Below, in pieces: positions 1 to 8,767 of a stretch of DNA of 64,000 nucleotides. The notes below the pieces were generated by a model. The model was not told the origin of the DNA. It searched no databases and saw nothing but the letters and a program-made list of their open reading frames with translations. Position 1 is the first letter of the stretch; each line of letters starts with the position of its first letter. The DNA is from Alphaproteobacteria bacterium (GTDB lineage Bacteria; Pseudomonadota; Alphaproteobacteria; UBA8366; Aestuariispiraceae): positions 62,001-126,000 of the forward strand of contig JANSXE010000007.1 of assembly GCA_024743195.1 (NCBI GenBank), given 5' to 3'. A program made the translations under genes and the position numbers.

Positions 1-891
1 CATCGGCGCGCGCACCGGCCCGCCGACCTGGCCCAGCAATTCCTGCCAGTATTTCTGATGCGCCTGCGGCTTGTCGGCCGGGCGTGTGGATCTCAGCGCC
101 TGGCGGACCGGCTCCAGGCTGGCGCTCACCGCGCGCGCCTCCGCCGCCTTGCCGGCGAAGGCGAGGTCGGTGTAGTCGCGCATGCGCCGGTCGGCCGCCG
201 TCTGCAGCAGATAGGGCGGGGAGGAGCAGAGATAGAGCCGCCAGCCCAACTCCAGCACATTGTCCAGCCATTCCTCCTCGGACGCTGTGCTGACCAACAG
301 CTTGTCGCCGGCCAGCTGCGTGAGGCGCGCGTACATCTCCCGCGGGACGCTGTATTTGATGGCCGCCACGTTGGGGAGGTCGGCGAGCTCGGCGCAGAGC
401 TCCGGGCTCATCAGATAGCCGCTGTCGGGGTGGCTCCACAGCGCGATGGCGATGTCGACCTCGTCCGAGATGCGCTTGTAGTACTCGCGCAGGATTTGAT
501 CCGGGTCCTTTACGAAATGCAGCACCGGGGCGTGAACGACGATCGAATCCGCGCCCACCGCCTGGGCGTGCCGGGCGAGGTCGAGGACGACGTCGAGATT
601 CTGGTCCGACGCGCTCATGATCGTGCGCGCGCCGGTCCCGCGCACCGCGTCGGCGGCGATCTCGAAGGCGCGTTTGCGCTCCTCCAGCGTCATCGAGAAG
701 AACTCGCCCTGCTTGCCGGCGATGAACAGACCGTCGATCCCCAAATCCTCGACCCAATGGCGGATGTTGGCGCGCATGCCGGCCTCGTCGATCGAGAGAT
801 CATCCGGGCTGAAGGGCTGCAGGGCGGCGGCCCAAATCCCCTTCATATTCTCCCGCGCCCACTCCTTGGCTTCGGCTTTGCTGTACGCCAT
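1..891 (-). CDS. Dihydrodipicolinate synthase/N-acetylneuraminate lyase family protein (3' end outside window)
   Basis: The reading frame is open from an ATG at 891 to the window edge (297 codons), so the C-terminus is missing. The protein has the family's class I aldolase TIM-barrel pattern: a GxxGE motif (GKQGE, near residue 58), GADSIVVHAP in the middle and the Schiff-base lysine in AAIKYS. The usual PYY segment that supplies the catalytic tyrosine of DapA reads APVLHF, so this is probably not a true DapA but a lyase or dehydratase acting on another 2-keto acid. The start overlaps the stop of the upstream molybdenum hydroxylase by one base (TGATG), so the two are translationally coupled. 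The family is certain; the substrate is unknown. Confidence 0.85.
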   Translation of the reverse strand, partial: MAYSKAEAKEWARENMKGIWAAALQPFSPDDLSIDEAGMRANIRHWVEDLGIDGLFIAGKQGEFFSMTLEERKRAFEIAADAVRGTGARTIMSASDQNLDVVLDLARHAQAVGADSIVVHAPVLHFVKDPDQILREYYKRISDEVDIAIALWSHPDSGYLMSPELCAELADLPNVAAIKYSVPREMYARLTQLAGDKLLVSTASEEEWLDNVLELGWRLYLCSSPPYLLQTAADRRMRDYTDLAFAGKAAEARAVSASLEPVRQALRSTRPADKPQAHQKYWQELLGQVGGPVRAPM

Positions 892-3314
892 CACCCGCTG
901 TCCTTCTTGCTTCGCGCCGCTTTGTTGAGGGCGGCCCAGATCCGCTCCGCCGTCAACGGCATGTCCAGATGCGCGACGCCCAATGGCGCCAGCGCGTCGA
1001 GGGCGGCGTTCACCACCGCCGGCGGTGCGCCGATCGTCCCCGCCTCGCCCACGCCCTTGGCGCCCAAGCTGTTGGCGGGCGAGGGCGTCTCCAACCGTCC
1101 GGTCGCGATCGGCGGCATGTCGGTCGCCCGCGGCAGGGCGTAGTCCATCAGCGAGCCGGTCAAAAGCTGGCCGTCCGCATCGAAGCGCACCGCCTCCATG
1201 AGCGCTTCGCCCAGCCCTTGCGCCACGCCGCCTATCAGTTGGCCTTCAGCCAGCGCCGGATTGACCAGAACGCCGGCGTCGTCGTGATAGACGAGATCCT
1301 CAATCGTCAGCACGCCCGTCTCGACATCGATTGCGACCTGCGCCAGGCAGCAGCCGGCGCCCCAGGCCTCGCCGTCGGCGGTGTAGCGCTCTTCCGCCGT
1401 GAGGGTCGGGCTCTGCGCCGCCAAGTCCGCCCAGCTGAGCGCTTCGCCCGTCCCGTCGGCTCGGGCGAAGCCGCCCGGTTGATGGATCAGGGGCGCCGAC
1501 GGCGCGCCGAGCAGCGCGCCGGCCGCTTTCCGGGCGCTTTCCAGAAAGGTGTCAGCCGCAGCCAGGATCGCGCCTCCGCCAATAGCCGTGCTGCGGCTCG
1601 CCAACGCACCGACGCCGGCAGGGGCTGCGCCCGTGTCGCCGGCGGCCACCTCGATCAGATCGGGGTCGAGCTTGAGGGCGTGGCCGGCGATCTGGGCCGC
1701 CGCGGTCTCGCGCCCCTGACCTTGGGCGGAGCCGCCGAAGGCGAGACGCACCCGGCCGTCAGGCAGAAGCGTCAGGCGCGCGCTCTCCCACCCCTGGCCG
1801 CAGGGTTCGACATAGAACGAGAGTCCGAGGCCGACGCACTCGCCGGCCGCGCGCCGCGCGTCGATCGCGCATCGGCGCGCGTCGTAGTCGGCCGACGCCA
1901 GCGTTTGCTCCAGGAGCGCCGGATAGTCGCCGGAGTCGAGGCGCGCGCCCCCGCCGTTCTCCCGCGGCAGTTGCTCGGGTCGCAGAAGATTGCGTCGCCG
2001 CAACTCCGCCGGGTCGCAGTCGAGCGCCCGCGCGCCCGCCTCGATCAAGCGCTCCAGCAGCATCGCCGCCTCGGGCCGCCCGGCGCCGCGGTAGATGCCG
2101 ACGGGCCCGGTATTGGTCGCCAAGGCGCGCGCCTCGATCGCGACGGCTTCGATCCGATAGGGGCCGGGCGGAATGCGGGTCGCGTTCCAGGCCGGGATCA
2201 GGCCGCTGAACGGGGTCCAATAGCCCAGCGGAAAGTCGAAGCGCGCCTCCAACGCCACGATGCGCCCGGACGCGTCGAAGCCCATCCGCCCGTGCGCGCG
2301 CGCCCCGCGACCATGGCTTGCGGACAACAGATCCTCGCCGCGCGTCGAGACCCACTTCACAGGGCGTTCGAGCCGCCGGGCGGCCAGCGCGACCAGCGCG
2401 TCCTCGGGATAGAGCGACGCCTTCATGCCGAACGCGCCGCCGACGTCTGGGGCGACAACCCGGATCGAATCCGCCGGAAGCCCCAGAAGCGTCGCCAGAT
2501 GGTCGCGCGCCCGGTGCGGCGCCTGCTGGCCGCTCCACAGCGTCAAGCGGCCGTCGCGCCACTGCGCCATGCTCGCACGCCCCTCCATCGGGGACGGCGC
2601 CAGACGCGGATGGCGCAGATCGACGGAGACGACCCGGTGCGCCGTCGCGAAGGCGCCGGCCGGTTCGCCGGCGGACCAGGCGATCCGACCCGCCAGATTG
2701 TCGGCGCGCGTCGGATCGACGGCCTTGCCGTCCTGCGCCGCCGCCACGTCCAGGACCGGCTCTTCCGGCGTCATATCGAGCGCGATCGCCTCTACGGCGT
2801 CCTGCGCCGCCTCAAGCGAGTCGGCGACGACGAGGGCGACCGGCTGGCCGAGCGCGCGCACCTCGTCGCGCGCCAGCCAGGGCGCGCGCGGCGCCGTCTC
2901 GTCCGCGATCACCGCATTGACGGGAAGGCTCGGCGCGCGCGCGTCCAAGTCCTCAGCCGTGAAGACCGCCCGAACGCCAGGCGTCGCGCGCGCGCCCTCG
3001 ACGTCCAAGGCCTCGATGCGTCCGCGTGCAACCGGGCTGCGCAGGAACGCCGCGGCGAGACAGCCGGCCGGCTTCATATCTCCGACATAGCGGCCGGTTC
3101 CGGTGAGCGCGCGGATATCCTCTCGGCGCGGCAATTCGCGGCCGAGGGGGTCCGTCCACGTCGTCGGCGTGTCGGACGGCGTGTCGGACGGCGGGTCGGA
3201 CGGCGGGTCGGACGGCGGGTCGTCGGCGGCGGGGCCCGGCGCATCGTCAAAGACCGCGTCGCGATCTTTGCGCGCCAGACTGCGCCTGATAAGTGAAAAG
3301 ACGCTCATCGCCAT
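891..3314 (-). CDS. Xanthine dehydrogenase family protein, molybdopterin-binding (CoxL-type) subunit
   Basis: An 807-residue protein of the length and layout expected for the large subunit of aerobic CO dehydrogenase/xanthine oxidase-type molybdenum hydroxylases. The N-terminal Ald_Xan_dh_C domain begins about residue 60 (LTGTGRYVGDM). The Mo-pterin part holds GGAFGMK and YRGAGRPE. Near the C-terminus is GVGEAG with the glutamate that acts as base in water-derived hydroxylation. It would need a 2Fe-2S and usually an FAD subunit, and neither is encoded in this window, so the partners lie elsewhere or it works differently. Residues about 25-50 form a low-complexity Pro/Ser/Asp/Thr linker encoded by a 12-bp tandem repeat. 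It is first in a leftward operon with the DapA-family gene. Confidence 0.9.
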   Translation of the reverse strand: MAMSVFSLIRRSLARKDRDAVFDDAPGPAADDPPSDPPSDPPSDTPSDTPTTWTDPLGRELPRREDIRALTGTGRYVGDMKPAGCLAAAFLRSPVARGRIEALDVEGARATPGVRAVFTAEDLDARAPSLPVNAVIADETAPRAPWLARDEVRALGQPVALVVADSLEAAQDAVEAIALDMTPEEPVLDVAAAQDGKAVDPTRADNLAGRIAWSAGEPAGAFATAHRVVSVDLRHPRLAPSPMEGRASMAQWRDGRLTLWSGQQAPHRARDHLATLLGLPADSIRVVAPDVGGAFGMKASLYPEDALVALAARRLERPVKWVSTRGEDLLSASHGRGARAHGRMGFDASGRIVALEARFDFPLGYWTPFSGLIPAWNATRIPPGPYRIEAVAIEARALATNTGPVGIYRGAGRPEAAMLLERLIEAGARALDCDPAELRRRNLLRPEQLPRENGGGARLDSGDYPALLEQTLASADYDARRCAIDARRAAGECVGLGLSFYVEPCGQGWESARLTLLPDGRVRLAFGGSAQGQGRETAAAQIAGHALKLDPDLIEVAAGDTGAAPAGVGALASRSTAIGGGAILAAADTFLESARKAAGALLGAPSAPLIHQPGGFARADGTGEALSWADLAAQSPTLTAEERYTADGEAWGAGCCLAQVAIDVETGVLTIEDLVYHDDAGVLVNPALAEGQLIGGVAQGLGEALMEAVRFDADGQLLTGSLMDYALPRATDMPPIATGRLETPSPANSLGAKGVGEAGTIGAPPAVVNAALDALAPLGVAHLDMPLTAERIWAALNKAARSKKDSG
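3169..3216. repeat. 12-bp tandem repeat inside the CoxL-type gene
   Basis: Four consecutive 12-bp units (two of gtgtcggacggc, two of gggtcggacggc) lie in frame near the 5' end of the molybdenum hydroxylase gene. On the coding strand they encode repeated four-residue Pro-Ser-Asp-Pro/Thr units. Slippage would change the linker length without shifting the frame. Confidence 0.9.
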
Positions 3315-3413
3315 CGATTCCCGCGACCAAAATGAAGGGAACGGTCAGTCTGACGACGCTGAGCTATCCTATCAAATGAAGATCGACGAATTGGATATAA
3401 CTAAAAAGAATAT

Positions 3414-4352
3414 CTAAAGCCCGCGCCCCTGCTCCCCGACCGATTCGAGCGCCAGCAGAAAGGCCTCAGCGGACGGCGATAGAGGGCTGTCGCTGCGCAA
3501 GGTCACGCCGACCGGCCCCAGGATCTCCGTCAGCCGGACCGGCAGCGCGATCAAGCGCCCGGTCTCCAGTTCGTCCGCCGCGACGCCGTGCGGCCAGGCG
3601 CCGATCAGGTCGGTTTCCCGCAGCAGACGGCGGTTGGTCGGCAGCGAGACGGATTCGACGGCGCACCGCGGCGGCTCAAGCCCGGCGTCGAAGAACGCCT
3701 TCTCCAACTGTCGACGCAGCGTCGTCTCGCCAGGCGGCAGGATCCAATCGACCGCGATCAGATCGCCGAGAGTCAGGCCACGCGCCGCCGCCAGCGGATG
3801 TCCAGGGCGCGCGAGGATGACGATCTCCTCGTCGTAGAGCGGGCGCTGGATCACGCCTGCGCGATGGCGAAACTCACTCAATCGGCCAACCACCATGTCC
3901 AGCGCGCCGCGCGCCAACATAGGCTGCAGACGATCGTTGGCGCCCTCCACCACCTCGACGATGACCCGCGGCCTGTCCGCGCGAAGCTCGGCGATCGCGC
4001 GCGGCAGCAGCCAGGCCGAAGCCGCCAACAGCGTCCCCACGACGACGCGGCCGCCGGCCCCGGTGGCTAGATCGTCGAGGGCCTCGGCTGCGTGCGCCAA
4101 TTGGGCCAACGCCGCCTGGGCGTGGCGCACCAGCGTCTCGCCGTAGATCGTCGGCTTCACGCCGCGATTACCGCGCTCGAACAGCGGCGCGCCCAAATCC
4201 GTCTCAAGGTCGCGAATCGATTTGGTGACCGCCGGTTGCGACAGGCCGATCGCTTCGCCGGCGCGCACCATGCTTCCGGTTTCCGCCACGGCGACGAGCA
4301 GCCGCAATTGGCGGATCGAGGCGCGGTTGAGGCCGGTGAGCGATCGGGTCAT
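3414..4352 (-). CDS. LysR family transcriptional regulator
   Basis: A 312-residue LysR-type protein. The N-terminal winged helix-turn-helix spans about residues 9-68 (LRLLVAVAETGS, then LSQPAVTKSIRDLE) and is followed by a linker helix and the periplasmic-binding-protein-like effector domain. It lies 99 bp upstream of the molybdenum hydroxylase gene on the same strand, so it may control that operon, although LysR genes are more often divergent from their target. The gap between them (3315-3413) is visibly AT-rich compared with the rest. The ligand cannot be read from the sequence. Confidence 0.92.
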   Translation of the reverse strand: MTRSLTGLNRASIRQLRLLVAVAETGSMVRAGEAIGLSQPAVTKSIRDLETDLGAPLFERGNRGVKPTIYGETLVRHAQAALAQLAHAAEALDDLATGAGGRVVVGTLLAASAWLLPRAIAELRADRPRVIVEVVEGANDRLQPMLARGALDMVVGRLSEFRHRAGVIQRPLYDEEIVILARPGHPLAAARGLTLGDLIAVDWILPPGETTLRRQLEKAFFDAGLEPPRCAVESVSLPTNRRLLRETDLIGAWPHGVAADELETGRLIALPVRLTEILGPVGVTLRSDSPLSPSAEAFLLALESVGEQGRGL

Positions 4353-4572
4353 GCGCGCATCATGCGCGAGGCGAGCCCCTCAGCCAACGCCGCGGATAGG
4401 CCCAAGGGCGTCCGCGACGCGCGGTGTCCGCCTCGGGGCCGCTTGTTCACCCGTTTAGGGTCAGTTCCTGGCGTCCCGCCCCTTCGCGTGCGAATGCGCA
4501 CTCCTAGCCACGACAGGGCGGCTTGGGCGACGAAGCCGCCTGACATCTGCGTCCAAGCCCAAAGGCTGACGC

Positions 4573-4971
4573 TTATGGCGCCGCGAACCGGTCCGTCTGA
4601 TAGGCGGTCAGTCCCGCAAAATCCTCGCGCACCGGCGCGAAGATATCGAGATTGATCGCCACCCCGTCCTCAGGCCGCGGCGCCTCGACCCAGTGTTCGA
4701 CGCCGGGCGGAATGCGAACGACCGTCCCGGGGCCGCATTCATGCACCTCCTCCGCCAGATGCAGGCGTACGCGTCCCTGCAGGATCATGAAGATCTGCTC
4801 GAAGTCATGGCTGTGCGGCGGCTTCATCTCGGCCCCGGGATGCAGTTCGCTGTAGGCGACGCCGACCCCGTCGCCGCGGAAGCCGCGCACCGGAATGTCG
4901 CCGTAGGCGACGGCGGGGATGTCTGCCCAGTTGTAGACAGGGACCCGATCGTCAGTCGCCCCCTCGCTCAT
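4573..4971 (-). CDS. Cupin domain-containing protein
   Basis: A small single-domain cupin of 132 residues. Motif 1 includes PPHSHDFEQ (near residues 51-59), giving two His and one Glu as metal ligands; motif 2 includes the PPGVEHW histidine. Single cupins next to catabolic genes are often isomerases, dioxygenases or ligand sensors, and no specific role can be chosen. It is transcribed away from a second cupin gene at 5098, and the shared promoter region holds one of the five repeated operator-like sites. The intergenic stretch on its 3' side (4353-4572) has no convincing gene. Confidence 0.88.
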   Translation of the reverse strand: MSEGATDDRVPVYNWADIPAVAYGDIPVRGFRGDGVGVAYSELHPGAEMKPPHSHDFEQIFMILQGRVRLHLAEEVHECGPGTVVRIPPGVEHWVEAPRPEDGVAINLDIFAPVREDFAGLTAYQTDRFAAP

Positions 4972-5020
4972 CGCGCCCTCCTTTCCGCGCCGCGACGCCC
5001 AATCGCGCCGCCGGCGGCAG

Positions 5021-5057
5021 ATTGACAGAGTTTTCGTTTATGCGTAACCTAATTCCT
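5021..5057 (-). promoter_or_regulatory. Operator-like site A, two GAA boxes 20 bp apart (candidate IclR site)
   Basis: Read on the minus strand, GAATT (G at 5055) is followed exactly 20 bp later by GAAAAC (G at 5035). This is the same architecture as sites B, C and D, and the site sits between the two divergent cupin genes. It is the weakest of the five, since its first box has only GAA. That it is an operator is inferred from recurrence only. Confidence 0.5.
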
Positions 5058-5097
5058 AATCACGAAACTATACCGAACCCGAGCGGCGGAGGAAACC

Positions 5098-5547
5098 ATG
5101 AGCAGCGCCGATGCGGCGGAAAGCCTTCACGAGGTGCCGGAGTACACGGACGGTCGCGAGCCGACGAAGCAGAAGCTCGTGATCAACCATCTGAAGAGCG
5201 ACGCGGACTTCAAGAACGACGGCATGCGCCCCTACGCGCTCTACCGCGACCTCGGGCTCGCGGAAGCGACCAATGGGCTGGTTCAGGGCCACGTCATCCG
5301 CATGGTTCCGCCCTGCACGGACGAGGTTCGCAAGCGCCACTATCACGACACCCAGTTCCAGATGACCTACATGATCCGCGGCTGGATGAAGATTGAGTTC
5401 GAAGGCTATGGCGAGGTGACGCTGCAGGCCGGCAGCCTCGCCATGCTGCCGCAGCGGATCAAGCACACGGTGCTGGACTATTCGGACGACTGCGAGCAGA
5501 TCGAGATCATCATGCCGGCCGAATTCGACACCGTCCCGGCGGACTAG
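5098..5547 (+). CDS. Cupin domain-containing protein
   Basis: A 149-residue cupin. Motif 1 reads KRHYHDTQFQMTY, where a double-His motif with Gln replaces the usual Glu; motif 2 holds LPQRIKHT. The ATG is preceded by GGCGGAGGAAACC, a strong ribosome binding site. It is the first gene of a rightward operon followed by an SDR, a ThDP enzyme and a second SDR. Its sequence differs clearly from the divergent cupin at 4573, so the pair is not a recent duplication. The function is unknown; a metal-dependent isomerase or hydrolase of the pathway is possible. Confidence 0.87.
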   Translation: MSSADAAESLHEVPEYTDGREPTKQKLVINHLKSDADFKNDGMRPYALYRDLGLAEATNGLVQGHVIRMVPPCTDEVRKRHYHDTQFQMTYMIRGWMKIEFEGYGEVTLQAGSLAMLPQRIKHTVLDYSDDCEQIEIIMPAEFDTVPAD

Positions 5548-5590
5548 CGACGGCCCGGCTTGAGGCCGGAGAACGCGGAGCGACGGCGGT

Positions 5591-6385
5591 ATGGATCTGC
5601 GGCTCGCCGGACAGACGGCGGTGATCACGGGCGGCTCGGCGGGCATCGGCCTGGCGACGGCCGAAATGCTGGCGCGCGAAGGGGCGCGGGTCATCCTGAT
5701 CGCGCGCGATCCCGACAAGCTGGCCGGGGCGACGGAGCGGATCCGCGCGCTCGGCGGCGAGGTCGTGGTTGAGGCGGCCGACGTCTCGGACGACGACACC
5801 CACCCGCGCCTGGCCGAGCGCTACGGGGACGCGGACATCCTGATCAACAATGCGGGCGCCATCCCGGGCGGCGGCCTGGATCGGCTCGATCAGGCGAGCT
5901 TCCGGGCGTCCTGGGATCTCAAGGTCTTCGGCTTCATCGGCATGACGCGCGCCTTCTACGCCCTGATGCGCGCGCGCGGCCGCGGCGTCATCCTAAACGT
6001 GATCGGCGCATCCGGCACGCGCGGCGACGCCGCCTATATCGCGGGCAGCGTCGGCAACGCCGCACTCACCTCGTTGACCAAGGCGCTGGGGGCGGAGGCG
6101 CCCGCCTACGGGGTCCGCGTCCTCGGGCTCAGTCCTGGGCCGGTGATGACGTCGCGCATGGAGGGGGTGCTGCGCCAACAGGCGACGGAAAAGCTGGGCG
6201 ACGCCGAGCGCTGGGCGGAGTTCGCCGCCGCCTTCCCCTTCGGCCGAATGGCGGATCCGGAAGAGGTGGCCGCGGTCGGGGCCTTTCTGGTCTCGCCGCG
6301 CGCGAGCTATATGAGCGGCGTCGTCGTCAATGTCGACGCCGGCATGAGCGAGCGCCACGAGTGGTGGCCGGCGCCGCCGCGGTGA
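5591..6385 (+). CDS. SDR family oxidoreductase lacking the YxxxK lysine
   Basis: A 264-residue short-chain dehydrogenase. The NAD(P)-binding TGGSAGIG is at residues 14-21 and NNAG in the middle (INNAGAIPGG). The catalytic region reads AAYIAGSVGNAAL, so the tyrosine is present but serine stands where the YxxxK lysine should be. I recall this YIAGS pattern from a divergent SDR subgroup, so it is probably a natural variant, not a sequencing error, but the usual mechanism cannot apply unchanged. It lies 43 bp after the cupin and just before the ThDP enzyme, probably in one operon. The substrate is unknown. Confidence 0.88.
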   Translation: MDLRLAGQTAVITGGSAGIGLATAEMLAREGARVILIARDPDKLAGATERIRALGGEVVVEAADVSDDDTHPRLAERYGDADILINNAGAIPGGGLDRLDQASFRASWDLKVFGFIGMTRAFYALMRARGRGVILNVIGASGTRGDAAYIAGSVGNAALTSLTKALGAEAPAYGVRVLGLSPGPVMTSRMEGVLRQQATEKLGDAERWAEFAAAFPFGRMADPEEVAAVGAFLVSPRASYMSGVVVNVDAGMSERHEWWPAPPR

Positions 6386-6432
6386 GCCGCCGGAGCGGGC
6401 CGCAGCGCGCGGCGCGAAGGGAGGAGACGGTC

Positions 6433-7986
6433 TTGAACGGCGCCGAAGGCATTGTCCGCACGCTTCTCGCCGGGGGCGTCGATCACTGTTTCACCAACCC
6501 CGGCACCTCGGAAATGTATTTCGTCCAGGCGCTGGATTCGATCCCGGAGATGCGCTGCATCCTCTGCCTTCAGGAGAACGTGGCCACCGGCGCCGCCGAC
6601 GGCTACGGGCGCATGGCGGATCGTCCGGCCGCCACGCTTTTGCATCTGGGTCCGGGCCTGGCGAACGGCTGGTCGAACCTGCACAACGCCGCGCGCGCCT
6701 TTTCGCCGATCGTCAATCTGATCGGCGAACACGCCACCTATCACCGCACCTTCGACGCGCCGCTCCATTCCGACATCGCGGGCCTGGCGGAGCGAGTCTC
6801 CCGCTGGGTGCGCAGTTCCGACAGCGTCGAGAGCGTCTGCCGCGACGCGGCCGAGGCGATCGCCGCCGCCCGCGCCGCGCCGGGGGGCGTTGCGACGCAG
6901 ATCGTGCCGCTCGACGTGTCCTGGTCTGAGGGGGCGACGCCCGTCGACGCGGCGTCCCCGCTCTCGGCGCCCGCGCCGTCGGCGGACGCGGTCGAGCGCG
7001 CGGCCGAGGCGATCCGGTCCGGCGGGCCGACCTTGCTTTTGTTGACCGGTGCCGCGCTGCGCGCCGGACCGCTGGAGACGGCCGCGCGGATCGCGGCTTC
7101 CCACCCCTGCGTCGAAATCATGGCGCAGACATCGAATGGGCGCATCGAGCGCGGCGCCGGCCGAGCGCCGGTCGAGCGCATTCCCTATCCCGTCGCCCCG
7201 GCGTTGGCGCGCTTGGAGAGATTCCGCAATGCGATCCTGGTGGGCGCCAAGGATCCCGTAGCCTTCTTCGCCTATCCAGGTCGGCCGAGCCGCCTGTTGC
7301 CGGCGGAGGCGCAGGTGCATCGTCTGGCCGAGATCGGCGACGATCTTCCCGCCGCCCTCTCGGCGTTGGCCGACGCCTTGGCGGCGCAGGCGCCGGCCGT
7401 TCTGGCGCCGGCCGAGCCGCCGCCGGCCGCGCACGGGCCGCTCACCGCCGAGACGCTCGCGTCGCTGCTGGCCGAGGGGCTGCCCGCGGACGCCGTCGTG
7501 GTCGAGGAATCGGTCTCGGTGGGACGCGGCTTCTTCGCCGCCACCGAAACCGCGGCGCCGCACGATTGGCTGCAGGTGACCGGCGGGGCGATCGGCAACG
7601 GGCCGCCGATGGCGGTCGGCGCGGCGATGGCCTGCCCCGGACGGCGGGTGATCTGCCTGGAGGGAGACGGCAGCGCGCTCTACACCCATCAGGCGCTATG
7701 GACCATGGCGCGCGAGGGGTTGGACGTCACCACCGTGGTGCTGAACAACGGCGGCTACGCGATCCTGCATGGCGAGTTTCGCGCCCTGGCCGGCGAGGCC
7801 GCAGGACCGCGCGCGTCGCGCATCATGGATGTGCGCGAGCCGGCGATCGACTGGCCGTCGCTCGCCGCCGGCTTCGGCGTGCCGGCGACGCGCGCGGCCG
7901 ACGCAGACGCCTTCCGTGCGGCCTTCGCCCGGGCCAATGCGACGCCGGGGCCGCATCTGATCGAAGCCGTGGTCAGCGGCGGCTGA
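6433..7986 (+). CDS. Thiamine diphosphate-dependent enzyme, acetolactate-synthase-like
   Basis: A 517-residue ThDP enzyme with three domains. The N-terminal PYR domain has the activating glutamate in LQENVATGAADGYGRMA. A central domain follows. The C-terminal PP domain has the ThDP/Mg motif starting EGDGSALY and ending VVLNNGG. I place the start at TTG 6433 because GAGGAGA precedes it and the product then begins LNGAEGIVRTLL like its relatives; an upstream in-frame codon at 6361 would overlap the SDR gene. It is usually annotated as acetolactate synthase large subunit, but no regulatory subunit or branched-chain amino acid gene is nearby. In this context a 2-keto acid decarboxylase or C-C lyase of a catabolic route is more likely. 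Confidence 0.88.
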   Translation: MNGAEGIVRTLLAGGVDHCFTNPGTSEMYFVQALDSIPEMRCILCLQENVATGAADGYGRMADRPAATLLHLGPGLANGWSNLHNAARAFSPIVNLIGEHATYHRTFDAPLHSDIAGLAERVSRWVRSSDSVESVCRDAAEAIAAARAAPGGVATQIVPLDVSWSEGATPVDAASPLSAPAPSADAVERAAEAIRSGGPTLLLLTGAALRAGPLETAARIAASHPCVEIMAQTSNGRIERGAGRAPVERIPYPVAPALARLERFRNAILVGAKDPVAFFAYPGRPSRLLPAEAQVHRLAEIGDDLPAALSALADALAAQAPAVLAPAEPPPAAHGPLTAETLASLLAEGLPADAVVVEESVSVGRGFFAATETAAPHDWLQVTGGAIGNGPPMAVGAAMACPGRRVICLEGDGSALYTHQALWTMAREGLDVTTVVLNNGGYAILHGEFRALAGEAAGPRASRIMDVREPAIDWPSLAAGFGVPATRAADADAFRAAFARANATPGPHLIEAVVSGG

Positions 7987-7990
7987 CGCG

Positions 7991-8749
7991 ATGACCGCCG
8001 CCCCCTGGACCGACGCCTTTTCCGGCCGCACCGCGCTGATAACCGGCGGGGGCGGCGGCATCGGCGCGGCCGCGGCCGCGCGCTTCGCCGCGGCGGGCGC
8101 CACCTGTTTCGTCGGCGACCTCGGGCTTTCGGAGGAGACGACCGTCGACGGCGTGCGCCGCCGCCCGCTCGACGTCAGCGACCGCGCGTCGGTCGAGCGT
8201 TTCGTGCGCGCGGCGGAGGCGGAGGTCGGGCGTCTCGACATCCTGGTCAACAGCGCCGGGGTTCGCGAGATCACGCCCTTCCTCGAGCTCGATCCCGAGG
8301 AGTGGCGGCGCGTGCTCGCGGTCAATCTCGACGGTGTCTTTCACGCCTCGCAGGTCTTCGCGCGCGCGCTGACGGCGCGCGAACGCGGCGGGGTCATCGT
8401 CAATCTGGCCTCGGTCGCAGGGCTGATGGGCGTGCCGGACCGGCCGGCCTACGTCGCCTCCAAGCACGGCGTGGTCGGCCTGACCCGCGAGATGGCGATG
8501 GAACTCGGCCCATACGGCGTCCGGGTCAATGCGATCGCGCCCGGCTCGGTGCGCACGCCGATGACGGCGCGGTTCTTCGACGACCCGGCGCTGGTCGAAC
8601 GGCTGGAGGCGGGCCATCCACTGGGCCGCGTCGCCGAGCCGGAGGAGATCGCCGACGCGATCCTTTACGCCGCCTCCGACCTGGCGGGCTTCATGACGGG
8701 CGCGGTGCTGACGGTCGACGGCGGCTATTCCGCCGGCAAGGGCTGGTAA
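7991..8749 (+). CDS. SDR family NAD(P)-dependent oxidoreductase
   Basis: A classical 252-residue SDR. TGGGGGIG is near residues 18-25, followed by NSAG, the active-site serine in NLASVAG, YVASK with both Tyr and Lys, and a C-terminal VDGGYSAGKGW typical of FabG/BdhA-like enzymes. It starts 4 bp after the ThDP enzyme and ends a four-gene rightward operon. Unlike the first SDR of the operon it has the full catalytic set, so it is the one expected to be an active alcohol or ketone oxidoreductase. Confidence 0.92.
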   Translation: MTAAPWTDAFSGRTALITGGGGGIGAAAAARFAAAGATCFVGDLGLSEETTVDGVRRRPLDVSDRASVERFVRAAEAEVGRLDILVNSAGVREITPFLELDPEEWRRVLAVNLDGVFHASQVFARALTARERGGVIVNLASVAGLMGVPDRPAYVASKHGVVGLTREMAMELGPYGVRVNAIAPGSVRTPMTARFFDDPALVERLEAGHPLGRVAEPEEIADAILYAASDLAGFMTGAVLTVDGGYSAGKGW

Positions 8750-8767
8750 GCCGCCGGACGCGCGCGC

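Noticed and set aside
969-3296. Long plus-strand open frame opposite the CoxL-type gene
   Set aside because: It is Arg/Gly/Ala-rich shadow translation in high-GC DNA with no family motifs; the minus-strand frame encodes a complete recognised enzyme.
4349-4546. Short minus-strand frame between the LysR and cupin genes
   Set aside because: It has Arg/Gly-rich composition, no ribosome binding site and overlaps the LysR start; I treat 4353-4572 as intergenic.
6361-6432. Upstream ATG of the ThDP enzyme
   Set aside because: It lies inside the preceding SDR gene, adds non-conserved Arg-rich sequence and has no ribosome binding site; TTG 6433 fits better.
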